45,106 nt of DNA from assembly GCA_020853815.1 (NCBI GenBank), contig JADYYE010000042.1:1-45106 (forward strand), given 5' to 3'. Both the position numbers and the translations under genes were made by a program. The notes under the pieces were generated by a model. The model did not search any database. It was not told where the DNA came from and was given only the letters and a program-made list of their open reading frames with translations. Positions 7,957 through 16,658 of this stretch are shown piece by piece (the stretch's first letter is position 1; each line of letters begins with the position of its first letter). The stretch comes from Phycisphaerales bacterium (lineage in GTDB: Bacteria > Planctomycetota > Phycisphaerae > Phycisphaerales > UBA1924).

Positions 7957-8910
7957 GTGGGGGCCAAGTTCGCCGGAATCCGCCGCATGATCGATCTCAC
8001 CCTTGCCTCCGACGCCCTGCTGCTGGGGTCGTCGCTGCGCGATGTGCTGTCGGAGGATTCGTGGGTCGCGGAGATGGTGCGGACCTACGGGCACCTGTTT
8101 CTCTTCATCGGGACGTTTCTGGAGGGCGAGAGCGTGGTGCTGGCGGGCGGGTTCGCGGCCCAGCGCGGCTGGCTCGGCCTGCCGGGTGTGTTCCTCGTCT
8201 GTTTCATCGGGTCGTTCGCGGGCGATCAGTTCTGGTATTACCTCGGGCGATGGAAGGGCGCCGGGGTTCTGGATCGATTCCCGAAGGTGCGCGAGAAGTT
8301 TTCGCGGATGCGCAAGTGGCTGGGGCGGGGCGAGGACTTCGCGGTGGTGGCGTCGCGCTTCGTGCCCGGCACGCGGATGGCGACGCCGCTCCTGCTCGGC
8401 GCGGGCGGGTACGCGCCGTGGCGGTTCGCGGTGTTCAACGCGATTGGGGCGGCGATCTGGTCGCTGTCGCTGGGTTCGCTCGGGTATTCGATCGGCAAGG
8501 CGGTTGAGTCGGTCGGTATCGAACGGAAGTTCCAGCTCTACATCCTGCTGGGGCTGGCGCTCTTCGGGCTAACGTGGTGGCTGCTGTCGAGCATCTTTCG
8601 TCGCACCGCGGCGGCGGCCAAGGCGACGATCGCGCACCGGCACGAGCGCCACGCGGGCGGGGACCATCCGGCGCACGATCCGAAGGCGAAGGCAGGCTCG
8701 AACGCCGCCGCGGGTGCTGACCCCGCGGCCGAAGTTCCCGCGAGTGCAAATCCCGCGAGTGCAAATCCCGCGGGTGCCAATCATGGCGCGCGGGGCGATG
8801 CGGTTGATGTCAAGGCGAACGCCGAGGGAGCGAACGTGAAGGTTCCGTTGGGCGGCGATCGATCCATTCATGCGGGAGGCGAACATGGAGTACGCGGCGC
8901 GGATCGATGA
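7957..8910 (+). CDS. DedA-family membrane protein with low-complexity C-terminal tail
   Basis: A 317-residue inner-membrane protein. Residues about 40-225 match the DedA/SNARE-associated family (YGHLFLFIGTFLEGES, FIGSFAGDQFWYYLGRW, SRFVPGTRMATPLL), which functions in lipid (undecaprenyl phosphate or phospholipid) flipping and membrane homeostasis. After the last helix comes a tail of about 95 residues rich in Ala, Asn, Pro and His, with three 15-bp repeat units encoding ASANP/AGANP; this is unusual for the family and probably disordered. GTG at 7957 (GAGGG upstream) is used; ATG at 7987 is an alternative with no clear ribosome site. The 3' end overlaps the start of the next gene by 26 nt, suggesting translational coupling. 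Confidence 0.88.
   Translation: MGAKFAGIRRMIDLTLASDALLLGSSLRDVLSEDSWVAEMVRTYGHLFLFIGTFLEGESVVLAGGFAAQRGWLGLPGVFLVCFIGSFAGDQFWYYLGRWKGAGVLDRFPKVREKFSRMRKWLGRGEDFAVVASRFVPGTRMATPLLLGAGGYAPWRFAVFNAIGAAIWSLSLGSLGYSIGKAVESVGIERKFQLYILLGLALFGLTWWLLSSIFRRTAAAAKATIAHRHERHAGGDHPAHDPKAKAGSNAAAGADPAAEVPASANPASANPAGANHGARGDAVDVKANAEGANVKVPLGGDRSIHAGGEHGVRGADR
8737..8781 (+). repeat. Three 15-bp units inside the dedA tail
   Basis: CCCGCGAGTGCAAAT occurs at 8737-8751 and 8752-8766, with a variant (CCCGCGGGTGCCAAT) at 8767-8781. In frame this encodes PASAN, PASAN, PAGAN. The unit length is a multiple of three, so copy-number change would alter tail length without shifting the frame. Confidence 0.9.
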
Positions 8911-9796
8911 GGCCACAGCGGGCGGGGGCAAACCTGGCGCGTCGCGGGCCTGGGATTCGCGGCAGGCGATGACGCGATCCGTCGTCGCGGCGCTGATGAT
9001 GGGCGTCGTCGCGCTGTTGACGGGGTGCGGCGTGCTCGGCAAGCCCAGCGCCAGCATCGTCGACGCCACGCTGGCGGATCTTTCGCTCGAGGGTGTGACG
9101 GTCGCGCTGAAGGTCGACGTGAAGAACCCGTACCCGGTGGCGGTGCCGCTGACGAATGTTGAGTATTCGCTGGCGTCGCGCGAGGAATCGATCCTGACGG
9201 GGGCGTTGGAAAAGCCGGGATCGATCCCGGCGCGCGGGAGCAAGACCCTGGACGTGCCGCTGCGCGTGAAGTTTGCGGACGTGCTGGCGGCGGTGGAGGG
9301 GCTGAAGCTGGGCGCGGTGGTGCCCTACGCGGTCAACATGAACTTCAATCTGGACGTTCCCGGCGGCGAGAAGCTGTCGCTCCCCTTGAAGAAGGAGGGC
9401 GAGCTTCCGATCCCGAACGTCCCGGACGTGCGTGTGAGCGAGGTTCGCTGGGACGAGGTTTCGGTGCTGAGCGCCAAGGGGCTGATCAAGCTCGACGTGA
9501 CCAACACCAACGAGTTCGACGTGGGGCTGGCGAAGTTCGCTTACGCGATGTCGGTGGGGGGGACAAAGGTCGTGAGCGGCAAGCTGTCGGACGCCGCGTC
9601 GCTCTCGCCCGGCCAGACCAAGACGCTGGAGATCCCGGTGAAGATTTCGCCGGCGTCGCTGGGGCTGGCGGTGGTGAACATGCTGAAGTCGAACAACCCG
9701 TCGTACGAGGTTGTGGGCGACCTTGGGATCAAGACGCGGTTCGGCGATTTCGAGCTGCCGACCAAGCGCTTTGCGTCGAAGGAACGCCCGCGCTAA
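8885..9796 (+). CDS. LEA14-like (LEA type 2 / WHy) lipoprotein
   Basis: A protein of about 303 residues with a lipobox (ALLTGCG) after an unusually long leader, so probably a membrane-anchored lipoprotein. Two consecutive LEA14-like (LEA type 2 or WHy) domains follow; VALKVDVKNPYPVAVPLTNV and KLDVTNTNEFDVGLAKF show the characteristic N-P or N-x-N segment after a beta strand. Such domains occur in desiccation or stress proteins and in bacterial lipoproteins of unknown function. ATG at 8885 is preferred because GGAGG lies 6 nt upstream; the ATG at 8870 has none, and an internal ATG before TRSVVAALMMG would give a more usual signal peptide. It overlaps dedA by 26 nt, and its stop lies 5 nt from the convergent DUF2959 gene. 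Confidence 0.85.
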   Translation: MEYAARIDEATAGGGKPGASRAWDSRQAMTRSVVAALMMGVVALLTGCGVLGKPSASIVDATLADLSLEGVTVALKVDVKNPYPVAVPLTNVEYSLASREESILTGALEKPGSIPARGSKTLDVPLRVKFADVLAAVEGLKLGAVVPYAVNMNFNLDVPGGEKLSLPLKKEGELPIPNVPDVRVSEVRWDEVSVLSAKGLIKLDVTNTNEFDVGLAKFAYAMSVGGTKVVSGKLSDAASLSPGQTKTLEIPVKISPASLGLAVVNMLKSNNPSYEVVGDLGIKTRFGDFELPTKRFASKERPR

Positions 9797-9801
9797 GTGG
9801 T

Positions 9802-10461
9802 CTACTTGGCCTGGGTGTTCATCTGCTCGATGAACTGGTTGGCCTCGTTGATCGACGCTTCCATCTCCGCGACCAGGCGTGATACGTCGCCCTGGATCTG
9901 GTTCACGTTGGTCTGGAGCGACGCGATCGCGCGGGCGTTGAGGTTGTGCTTCAGGAAGAGCACCTGGTCCTTGAACGCGACCAGCACCGGCGCCATCTTC
10001 GCCTCCGCCGCCTTCATGGCGGAGAGGAGCTTCTGGTATTGCGACTTGGTGTCTTCGAGCTGACGCCGGCTGGCGGCCCGCATGGTCTCGGTGCTGTACT
10101 GCGCCAGTTCGGCTTCCCATTCGACGAACAGCGCGTCGGCGACGTTTTCCACATCCTTGATGCGTCCGCGCACGTCCTGCGCCTGGCTCTCGGAACGTTC
10201 GTACTCGGTTTTCAGCTTGTTGTATTTGGCTTCCAGGTCGCCGCCGGTCGCGCCGGTGACGGCAAGGAACTGCTGGAGGGCCGACTCAAACTGCTTCTTG
10301 GTTTCTGTTTGTTCGTCCCGAGCTTCCTTGACCCTGTCAACCAGCTGTTCGCGTTTGGCGTACCCCATCTTCTCTTTCAGCGCGATCGCGGTGCTGGCGC
10401 ACCCGAACAGGGAGGCGCTGAATCCGAACGCAAGTAGACCGGCGATGACGAGGCGACGCAT
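9802..10461 (-). CDS. DUF2959 family lipoprotein
   Basis: A protein of about 219 residues beginning MRRLVIAGLLAFGFSASLFG and then CAS, a lipoprotein signal. GGAG 6 nt upstream fixes the ATG at 10461. The mature part opens with KEKMGYAKREQLVDRVKEAR, the conserved start of DUF2959, and is almost entirely helical with long heptad-like stretches (residues about 40-215), implying a coiled coil. The function is unknown; the location is probably the periplasmic face of a membrane. It converges on the LEA14-like gene with only 5 nt between stop codons. There is no room for separate terminators, so the two transcripts must overlap. Confidence 0.88.
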   Translation of the reverse strand: MRRLVIAGLLAFGFSASLFGCASTAIALKEKMGYAKREQLVDRVKEARDEQTETKKQFESALQQFLAVTGATGGDLEAKYNKLKTEYERSESQAQDVRGRIKDVENVADALFVEWEAELAQYSTETMRAASRRQLEDTKSQYQKLLSAMKAAEAKMAPVLVAFKDQVLFLKHNLNARAIASLQTNVNQIQGDVSRLVAEMEASINEANQFIEQMNTQAK

Positions 10462-10595
10462 GGGGCACTCCGAGGTTGGAACGAGGAACGCGGGGCGAAC
10501 GGAGCGGCGCACAGTCTAGGGCCGGAGACGCGATCTCAGCGTTCCAAGATGAGGGACAACCCCGGCTGTGGCGTAGCCTTTTCGGGCGTGCGGGC

Positions 10596-10601
10596 TATAC
10601 T
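10596..10601 (+). promoter_or_regulatory. Candidate -10 element upstream of the DUF11 lipoprotein
   Basis: TATACT at 10596-10601 in the context CGGGCTATACTGGG is a good match to a sigma-70 -10 box, about 115 nt before the DUF11 gene. No convincing -35 sits 16-18 nt upstream, so this is only a candidate. The implied leader would start near 10607 and contains short GC-rich inverted repeats. Confidence 0.35.
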
Positions 10602-10716
10602 GGGCTCCCGGCGACTCCGCCGGTGTGTCCCTCTTGGGAAAGTCCGCCGCGGGTACGAAGAGACCAAGCCTAGGCGGTGAAGTTTTTGGCTCGCTCTATT
10701 TGAGAAAGGCGCATCG

Positions 10717-12336
10717 ATGAAAAAGCTGTTGGGCACGTTGGCTGCCGGCCTCATGGCCGTCACCATGTTCGCCGGCTGCGAGAGCTCCTCGCGGTCGAGC
10801 GGCGGGATGATCGATCCGTACCGTGGTGATGACTCGGGGCGGATGGTGGCCAAGAAGGAGGCTCCGGCTCCCAAGAAGGAAGCCCCGGCCCCGAAGAAGG
10901 AAGCTCCGGCCCCGGCGCCCGCGGCTGAGCCCGTGATGGCTTCGAGCGGCAACGTGCTGTACTACCCGACCGGCCGCCGCGAGGGCTCGGGCCTGATGGT
11001 CGAGAAGATCACCCCCAGCGAGGTGACGGCCGGCGCTCCGTTTGACTACCAGATCAAGGTCACCAACATCGCGGGCACGACGCTGTCGGACGTGATGGTG
11101 TGGGACGCGCTGGATCAGGGTTTCAACTACAACTCGAGCAGCCCGTCGGGCACGATGGACGCCGCCACCCGCACGCTCAAGTGGGGCCTGGGCGACCTGA
11201 AGGCCGGCGAGGTCAAGACGATCACGGTGAACGGATCGGCCACCAAGGTCGGGACGATCACCAGCTGCGCTTCGGCGAGCTACAACCTGGCGATCTGCCA
11301 GACGATCAAGGTCGTCCAGCCCGCGCTGGCGGTCAAGAAGGAAGCCCCGGCCGAGGTGCTGATCTGCGACGCCTTCCCGGTCAAGATCACGGTCACCAAC
11401 ACCGGCTCGGGCGTGGCCCGCAACGTCAAGGTCTCGGACCAGCTCCCCGCCGGCCTGACGACCGACGGCAAGAGCGCGTGGGAGACCACGGTCGCGGCCC
11501 TGGGACCGGGCGAGAGCAAGACCTTCGACATGATGGTCAAGGCTGACAAGACCGGCGCGTACAAGAACATGGCCAAGGCCAACGCCGAGGGCAACCTGGC
11601 GGCCGAGTCGAACACCACCAACACCGTGGTCAAGCAGCCCGTGCTGACGATCACCAAGAAGGGCAGCGAGCGCGTCGTCATCGGTCGCCCGGTGAACTTC
11701 ACGATCACGGTCGCCAACACCGGCGACGCCGCCGCGGCGGACACCGTCATCAAGGACCCGATCCCCGCGGGCGCGACCTTCGTCAGCGCCACCGAGGGCG
11801 GCAAGGTTGACGGCAACGCGGTGGTCTGGAATCTCGGCACGCTCGCTCCGGGCGCGTCGAAGACCGTCAACGTCAGCCTCAACGTCGCCAGCACCACCAA
11901 CATCTCCAACACCGCGACGGTCGCGGCCAAGTGCGCCAGCCCCGTCTCCGCCACCGCTGGCACGCAGGTCGCCGGCGTCCCGGCCATCCTGCTCGAAGTG
12001 ATCGACGACCCGGACGCCCTCGAAGTGGGCGGCCAGGTCACCTACACCATCGAAGTCACCAACCAGGGCTCGGCCCCCGGCACGAACATCAAGATCGTCG
12101 CCGGCCTCGAGGACTTCGTGCAGTTCGTCTCCGCCGGCGGCGCGACCAACGCGACCTCCGACGGCAAGACCGTCACCTTCGCGCCTCTCGCCTCGCTCGC
12201 GCCGAAGGCCAAGACCTCCTGGAAGGTCGTGGTCAAGGGCGTGAAGGCCGGCGACACCCGGTTCAAGGTCACCATGACCTCGGACCAGATGAACCGCCCG
12301 GTCGAGGAGACCGAGTCCACCAACTTCTACCAGTAA
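10717..12336 (+). CDS. DUF11-repeat lipoprotein
   Basis: A 539-residue exported lipoprotein; the signal ends VTMFAGCES. After a short Lys-Glu-Ala-Pro repeat (KKEAPAP three times, residues about 47-70) come four DUF11-type beta-sandwich repeats, each with the pattern of a strand, VTNTG or VANTG, then D(P/Q)xPAG. They begin near residues 92, 208, 310 and 425. DUF11 domains occur in OmcB-like cysteine-rich outer membrane proteins and large surface proteins, where they act as structural modules. This is a medium-sized, envelope-anchored example, probably abundant given its strong terminator. AAAGG lies 7 nt before the ATG, and a rho-independent terminator follows 50 nt after the stop. Confidence 0.9.
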   Translation: MKKLLGTLAAGLMAVTMFAGCESSSRSSGGMIDPYRGDDSGRMVAKKEAPAPKKEAPAPKKEAPAPAPAAEPVMASSGNVLYYPTGRREGSGLMVEKITPSEVTAGAPFDYQIKVTNIAGTTLSDVMVWDALDQGFNYNSSSPSGTMDAATRTLKWGLGDLKAGEVKTITVNGSATKVGTITSCASASYNLAICQTIKVVQPALAVKKEAPAEVLICDAFPVKITVTNTGSGVARNVKVSDQLPAGLTTDGKSAWETTVAALGPGESKTFDMMVKADKTGAYKNMAKANAEGNLAAESNTTNTVVKQPVLTITKKGSERVVIGRPVNFTITVANTGDAAAADTVIKDPIPAGATFVSATEGGKVDGNAVVWNLGTLAPGASKTVNVSLNVASTTNISNTATVAAKCASPVSATAGTQVAGVPAILLEVIDDPDALEVGGQVTYTIEVTNQGSAPGTNIKIVAGLEDFVQFVSAGGATNATSDGKTVTFAPLASLAPKAKTSWKVVVKGVKAGDTRFKVTMTSDQMNRPVEETESTNFYQ

Positions 12337-12388
12337 TCAACACAGGGGTTCGGGCATGAACCGAACCTGAATGTCTGGTGAAACTCAC

Positions 12389-12422
12389 ACCGGCGTGCTC
12401 GCGAGGGCACGCCGGTTTTTTT
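12389..12422 (+). terminator. Rho-independent terminator after the DUF11 gene
   Basis: A perfect 10-bp stem, ACCGGCGTGC (12389-12398) with GCACGCCGGT (12407-12416), an 8-nt loop, and a run of seven Ts at 12416-12422. It is correctly placed for the DUF11 transcript and is the strongest terminator in the window. Confidence 0.95.
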
Positions 12423-12607
12423 ATGCGCTGAGGGCGGGTGCTCAATCTGAACAATCGCGCGTCGGATTGAGGGCGCGGGCGTAATTCCATGCAAGTCCCC
12501 GCCAATAATGACGGGTCCGGGCCCGGCCTTTGCGCCGGAAAATCAAGCCGGAACTTGCCGCGCGAGTGTCTTCGCAGCGGTCCGCACACGAGCAAAGGAA
12601 GATGACG

Positions 12608-13234
12608 ATGAAGACGAAGCTGTCCGCGGTGGCCTCGATGTTTCTGGCCGCGACCGTGATGGTGGCCTGCGAGGAGAAGAAGGCCGACACGGCGGGGACC
12701 ATGATCGACAAGGCGGCCGACGCGACCAAGGACGCGGCGAACAAGGCCGTGGACGCGGGCAAGGACGCCGCCGCCAAGACGGGCGAGGCGGTGAAGGAAG
12801 GGGCCGACAAGGCGACGGAGGCGGCCAAGGACGCGGTGAAGGAGGGCACGGACAAAGCCAAGGAGGCGGCCAAGGACGCGACCGATGCCGCCAAAGCCAA
12901 GGCCGCGGAGTTGACCGACGCCGCCAAGTCGACGATGAACGACTACCTGGGCAACCTCGGCAAACTGAGCGACACGCTGGCGGGCGCGAAGGACCCGATC
13001 AGCGGGGCCAAGGCGGCGGCGGACGCCAAGCCGCTGACCGAGAAGCTCTCGGGCGCGATGGCCGCCCTGGACAAGCTCTCGCCCGAACTGAAGACGACAC
13101 TGAAGGACACGTTCAAGGACCAGCTTTCGAGCGTGACGGCCAAGTACAAGGAGCAGGTCGACCGCCTGACCAAGGACTCGACGCTGGGCAAGCTCTTCGG
13201 CGATTCGCTCAAGAACTTCAAGCTTTTTGAGTAA
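12608..13234 (+). CDS. Alanine/lysine-rich helical lipoprotein (LEA-like repeats)
   Basis: A protein of about 208 residues. It begins MKTKLSAVASMFLAATVMVA followed by CEEK, a lipoprotein signal. Residues about 25-115 consist of imperfect 11-residue units rich in Ala, Lys, Glu and Asp (KDAANKAVDAGKDAAAKTGE and similar), like group 3 LEA proteins, which form amphipathic helices and are associated with desiccation or osmotic protection. The remainder is also helical but not repetitive. AGGA lies 8 nt before the second ATG, 12608, making it preferable to the ATG at 12602. A terminator follows the stop. The role is inferred only from the repeat type; a structural lipoprotein like Lpp is an alternative. 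Confidence 0.82.
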   Translation: MKTKLSAVASMFLAATVMVACEEKKADTAGTMIDKAADATKDAANKAVDAGKDAAAKTGEAVKEGADKATEAAKDAVKEGTDKAKEAAKDATDAAKAKAAELTDAAKSTMNDYLGNLGKLSDTLAGAKDPISGAKAAADAKPLTEKLSGAMAALDKLSPELKTTLKDTFKDQLSSVTAKYKEQVDRLTKDSTLGKLFGDSLKNFKLFE

Positions 13235-13273
13235 TCCGGCCTCCCGACCGCTCGACGAATCAGGCCTTTCACC

Positions 13274-13302
13274 AAGACCCGGACGCGTTCCGGGTCTTTT
13301 TT
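13274..13302 (+). terminator. Rho-independent terminator after the helical lipoprotein
   Basis: The stem AAGACCCGG (13274-13282) pairs with CCGGGTCTT (13290-13298) around a 7-nt loop, followed by Ts to 13302. It lies 40 nt after the stop codon at 13234 and before the TPR-sulfotransferase start. Confidence 0.93.
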
Positions 13303-13358
13303 GTTTCCGTGGTGGCGGGCGGCGTGCAAGAATCCGATGGAACCAGCCAGGAGCACGC

Positions 13359-15245
13359 ATGTCCGACGACATCAACCAAGCCAGCCAGACAGGCCAGACC
13401 GATGAACCTGACCAGGCCCAGGACGGGGAGAGCCCCGTCCCCGCCAAGCGGCGGATGGGCGTGCCGCGCAAGCCGCGGGTCGCGCCGGACTCTCGTCTGG
13501 AGCGAGCGGTAGCGGCCGAGAATGTGGGCGACGCGGAAACGGCGATCGAGGCGTACCGGCGTGAGATCGCGGCCGATCCGAACTTTGGGCTGGCCCACGC
13601 GGGGCTTGGATCGCTGTTGCTGCGCATCGGACGCCTGGAGGCGGCGGTGGAATCGCTGACGACCGCGGCCCGGCTGTTGCCCACGAACCCATCCCCTCCG
13701 GGCAGTCTTGCGATGGCTCTGCTGCGACTGGGACGGGCGAGCGAGGCTCGCGTGTTCGCCAAGCGGGTGACGGAACTGACGCCGACGGCGTTTCCCGCGT
13801 ATCGCCTGCTGGCGGACTGTTGCCAGGCGGCCAAGGACTTGCGTGGCCTGGTGGAGGCGTACACCGCAGCTCACGAAGCGCTCCCGACCAACGCGGAGGT
13901 GCTGCTCCTATTGGCCAAGGCGATGATCAACGCCAACCGAAACGAGCGGGCGGTGAACACGCTGAAGGCGGCGTTCGAGCGGATCAAACCGACGCCGACG
14001 CTGCTCGGGTTGATGGGCGACGCCTACCTCAGGCAGAACAAGATCGAGGAGGCCCTGGACGCCGTGAATCGGGCCCTGGCAATGGAGCCCGAATCCCAGT
14101 ATGCGGTGATGGTGCTGGCCCGCGTCCGATGGGCGGAGGACAAGGCCGACGAGGCGGGCGCGCTGCTCGAGAAGCTGACTCCGCCGCTTGAATCGCCGGC
14201 GGTGGTGACGTTCGCGCAGGTGAGGCGGCGTCAGAAGCGAGAGGCGGAGGCCGAGCAGATGCTCCTGGAGCTTCTGGAGCGGGCCAACGCGATGGACGAC
14301 GGGCTGATGTCGGCCAAGCTGGTGCTCGGGAGCATCCGCGAGAGCCAAGGGCGGTACGACGAGGCCTTTGAGTTTTACAAGGGCGGGAACGACGCGTCGC
14401 TGGCCCGATTCGACCCGGAGGGCACCCGCAAGTTCATCGACTCGCTGATCGACGTGTACCACGCGTGGAAGGCGCCGACGTATGCGCGCGGCGATCCGAC
14501 CGACGTGCCGATCTTCATCGTGGGCATGCCGCGTTCCGGCACCAGCCTGGTCGAGCAGATCCTCGCGTCGCACCCGGAGGTGTTCGCGGCGGGCGAGCTG
14601 TCGGACCTGGAGATCATCGCGCAGCGGGCGTGCCGAAGGCTTGGCATCCAGCCGCGCCCCTATCCGATCTACATGCCGGCGCTGACGCGCGAACAGGTGC
14701 TGGAGATGGGCCGGCCGTATCTCGATCGCATCCGGGCGACGGCCCCGGGCGCGACGCGTCACACCGACAAAATGCCTCACAATTTCCGGCATGTCGGGAT
14801 GATCTGGCAGCTCTTTCCCAACGCGCGCATCATCCACTGCCGGCGCGACCCGATCGACACCTGCCTGTCGTGCTACTCGATCTCGTTCAACGCGTCGCAC
14901 GCGTACTCGAACTCGCTGGAAGGCCTGGCGTTCATGTACGCCCAGTACCGCCGGCTCATGCAGCACTGGCGCACCTCGCTCCCGCTCAACCTGCTCGAGG
15001 TCGTCTACGAGGACCTGGTCCACTCCCCCGAGGAGTGGTCGCGGAAGATCGTCGACTTCGCGGGGCTCCCGTGGAACGAAAAGTGCCTGGACTTCCACAA
15101 GACCAAGCGGGCGGTGCTGACGGCGTCGGTCGATCAGGTCCGTCGCCCGGTGTACGACTCTTCAATTGGACGCTGGCAGAAGTTCGAGCCACACTTGAAG
15201 CCGCTGATCGACGCCATGGGAGACCTGGCGCATGTGCCGGGTTGA
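13359..15245 (+). CDS. TPR-sulfotransferase fusion protein
   Basis: A 628-residue protein. After a polar N terminus, residues about 50-350 are tetratricopeptide repeats (for example AHAGLGSLLLRIGRLEAAVE). The C-terminal half, from about residue 380, is a sulfotransferase: IFIVGMPRSGTSLVEQIL is the 5'-phosphosulfate-binding loop for the donor PAPS, and IHCRRDPIDTCLSCYS is the 3'-phosphate-binding segment. The enzyme would transfer sulfate from PAPS to a hydroxyl of a carbohydrate or protein, with the TPR part choosing the partner. No signal peptide is seen, so it is probably cytoplasmic. GGAG lies 5 nt before the ATG. This architecture is common in planctomycetes and some proteobacteria; the acceptor is unknown. 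Confidence 0.92.
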   Translation: MSDDINQASQTGQTDEPDQAQDGESPVPAKRRMGVPRKPRVAPDSRLERAVAAENVGDAETAIEAYRREIAADPNFGLAHAGLGSLLLRIGRLEAAVESLTTAARLLPTNPSPPGSLAMALLRLGRASEARVFAKRVTELTPTAFPAYRLLADCCQAAKDLRGLVEAYTAAHEALPTNAEVLLLLAKAMINANRNERAVNTLKAAFERIKPTPTLLGLMGDAYLRQNKIEEALDAVNRALAMEPESQYAVMVLARVRWAEDKADEAGALLEKLTPPLESPAVVTFAQVRRRQKREAEAEQMLLELLERANAMDDGLMSAKLVLGSIRESQGRYDEAFEFYKGGNDASLARFDPEGTRKFIDSLIDVYHAWKAPTYARGDPTDVPIFIVGMPRSGTSLVEQILASHPEVFAAGELSDLEIIAQRACRRLGIQPRPYPIYMPALTREQVLEMGRPYLDRIRATAPGATRHTDKMPHNFRHVGMIWQLFPNARIIHCRRDPIDTCLSCYSISFNASHAYSNSLEGLAFMYAQYRRLMQHWRTSLPLNLLEVVYEDLVHSPEEWSRKIVDFAGLPWNEKCLDFHKTKRAVLTASVDQVRRPVYDSSIGRWQKFEPHLKPLIDAMGDLAHVPG

Positions 15246-15266
15246 TCGATCCGGTTGGAGGTGAAC

Positions 15267-15896
15267 ATGCCCTGGAAAGCGCCCCCCGCGCCCGTGACGC
15301 TGGAACTGCCCCACGGACGGGCGCGCCTGGAGCCCTATTCACACGAACACGCGGCGCCATTGGTCGAGGCGCTGGGCGACGGCACGCTCTTCCGCTGGAT
15401 GCCCGTCCCGCCGCCCACGACGCTTGAGCTCATGCGCGCGTTCATGGGAAAGGCCTTGGACGCCCAGGCACGCGGCGAGGAGATCGCGTTCACCATCTTC
15501 GATCGCACGTCGGGGCTGGCGGTCGGCTCGACTCGCTACCTCGACATTCGCCACGCGGACATGGGACTCGAGATCGGCTGGACCTGGCTGAGCCAGGCGG
15601 CGCAGCGAACGTCGATCAACACCGAGTGCAAGCGGCTGCTGCTCGGGCACGCGTTCGAGACGCTCGGGGCGATCCGCGTGCAGCTCAAGACCGACGCGCG
15701 GAACGCGAAGTCAAGGGCCGCCATCGGGCGGATCGGCGCGCGTTTCGAGGGAATGCTGCGCTGCCAGCGGGTTCTCTTCGACGGGCACGTCCGAGATACG
15801 GCGTACTACAGCATCATCGCGGAAGAGTGGGGGTTCGTCCGGGAGCGACTGGAATCCATGCTGATTTCACGACAACCCGGCGCGCTCGTGCAATAA
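15267..15896 (+). CDS. GNAT acetyltransferase (RimJ/RimL type)
   Basis: A 209-residue N-acetyltransferase of the RimJ/RimL branch, whose members transfer acetyl from acetyl-CoA to alpha-amino groups of proteins or to small amines. Recognisable parts are the N-terminal GRARLEPYSHEHAAPLVEAL, the central GLEIGWTWLSQAAQRTSI, and FETLGAIRVQLKTDARNAKS followed by IGARFEG near the C terminus, the usual GNAT order. ATG at 15267 is chosen because GGAGG lies 5 nt upstream. It begins 21 nt after the sulfotransferase stop and is probably in the same transcript. The substrate cannot be predicted. Confidence 0.88.
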   Translation: MPWKAPPAPVTLELPHGRARLEPYSHEHAAPLVEALGDGTLFRWMPVPPPTTLELMRAFMGKALDAQARGEEIAFTIFDRTSGLAVGSTRYLDIRHADMGLEIGWTWLSQAAQRTSINTECKRLLLGHAFETLGAIRVQLKTDARNAKSRAAIGRIGARFEGMLRCQRVLFDGHVRDTAYYSIIAEEWGFVRERLESMLISRQPGALVQ

Positions 15897-15973
15897 ACAC
15901 CCGAGCCAGGACATTGTGCTACCCTGCGGCATCCGCCGCGCACGCGGCATTCCACCACACCTGGAGATTGTTC

Positions 15974-16525
15974 ATGGCTCGTTCGGCTCGTTCGGCTCGT
16001 TCGGTTCGTGCGGCTCGCAACGTCCTGGTCGGCGCTCTGGCACTCGGCGCGCTCTCGTTCATCGCGGCTCCCCTGGCCGCCCAGCAGGATTCCAAGCCCG
16101 CTCAGCCCGGTCAGGCCCAGCCGACGCAGGGCCAGCCCGGTCAGCCCGGCGAGCGTCGCGGTCAGCCCGGTCAGCGCGCGGGCGGCCCGCAGAACGCCGA
16201 GGGCGCCATGAAGGGCATGAACCGCGCCCTTCGCAACCTCGGTCGCGCCCTCGACGGCACGGGCACCGCGGAGGACGCGCTCAAGACCATCGCCGAGGCC
16301 CAGGCGTCGTGCGCTCAGTGCCGCATGTTCCAGCCCGAGCACGCCAACGGCGACGCCGCCAAGGTCGCGGAGTATCGCAAGCACCTGATCGGCGTGTCGC
16401 GCGCCCTGCTGGATATCGAAGAGCAGTTGCTGGCGGGCAAGAACGCCGAGGCCAAGGCCGCACTCGAAAGGATCAAGGGCCTGCAGGAAGAAGGGCACAA
16501 GGCCCTGGGCGTGAAGGACGAGTGA
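15974..16525 (+). CDS. Exported cytochrome b562-like protein
   Basis: A 183-residue secreted protein. The signal peptide has an Arg-rich start encoded by a 9-bp tandem repeat (GGCTCGTTC) and ends near LAAQ. A Gln/Pro/Gly-rich linker follows (residues about 36-73). The remaining 105 residues look like the four-helix cytochrome b562 family: Met79 or Met82 in the first helix (MKGMNRALRNLGRAL) and His175 in the last (EEGHKALG) lie 96 or 93 residues apart, close to the Met7-His102 pair that holds heme in E. coli b562. A CAQC pair in the middle is extra; it is not CxxCH. Heme binding is therefore plausible but unproven, as some family members have lost heme. A terminator follows. Confidence 0.72.
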   Translation: MARSARSARSVRAARNVLVGALALGALSFIAAPLAAQQDSKPAQPGQAQPTQGQPGQPGERRGQPGQRAGGPQNAEGAMKGMNRALRNLGRALDGTGTAEDALKTIAEAQASCAQCRMFQPEHANGDAAKVAEYRKHLIGVSRALLDIEEQLLAGKNAEAKAALERIKGLQEEGHKALGVKDE

Positions 16526-16585
16526 TCCCCGTGCGTCGCTCGACGGCGCGCCCGCAAACCTCGTTCGACCTCTCAATCATGAAGT

Positions 16586-16611
16586 CCCCGGGCATCCCGC
16601 CCGGGGCTTTT
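16586..16611 (+). terminator. Rho-independent terminator after the b562-like gene
   Basis: The stem CCCCGGGC (16586-16593) pairs with GCCCGGGG (16599-16606) around a short loop, then CTTTTC. It ends the rightward run of genes before the leftward patatin gene, whose stop is at 16659. Confidence 0.85.
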
Positions 16612-16658
16612 CATTGTTGACGCGCCTACTGGCCTTGCCCGTTCGTCCGCCGCGAGAC

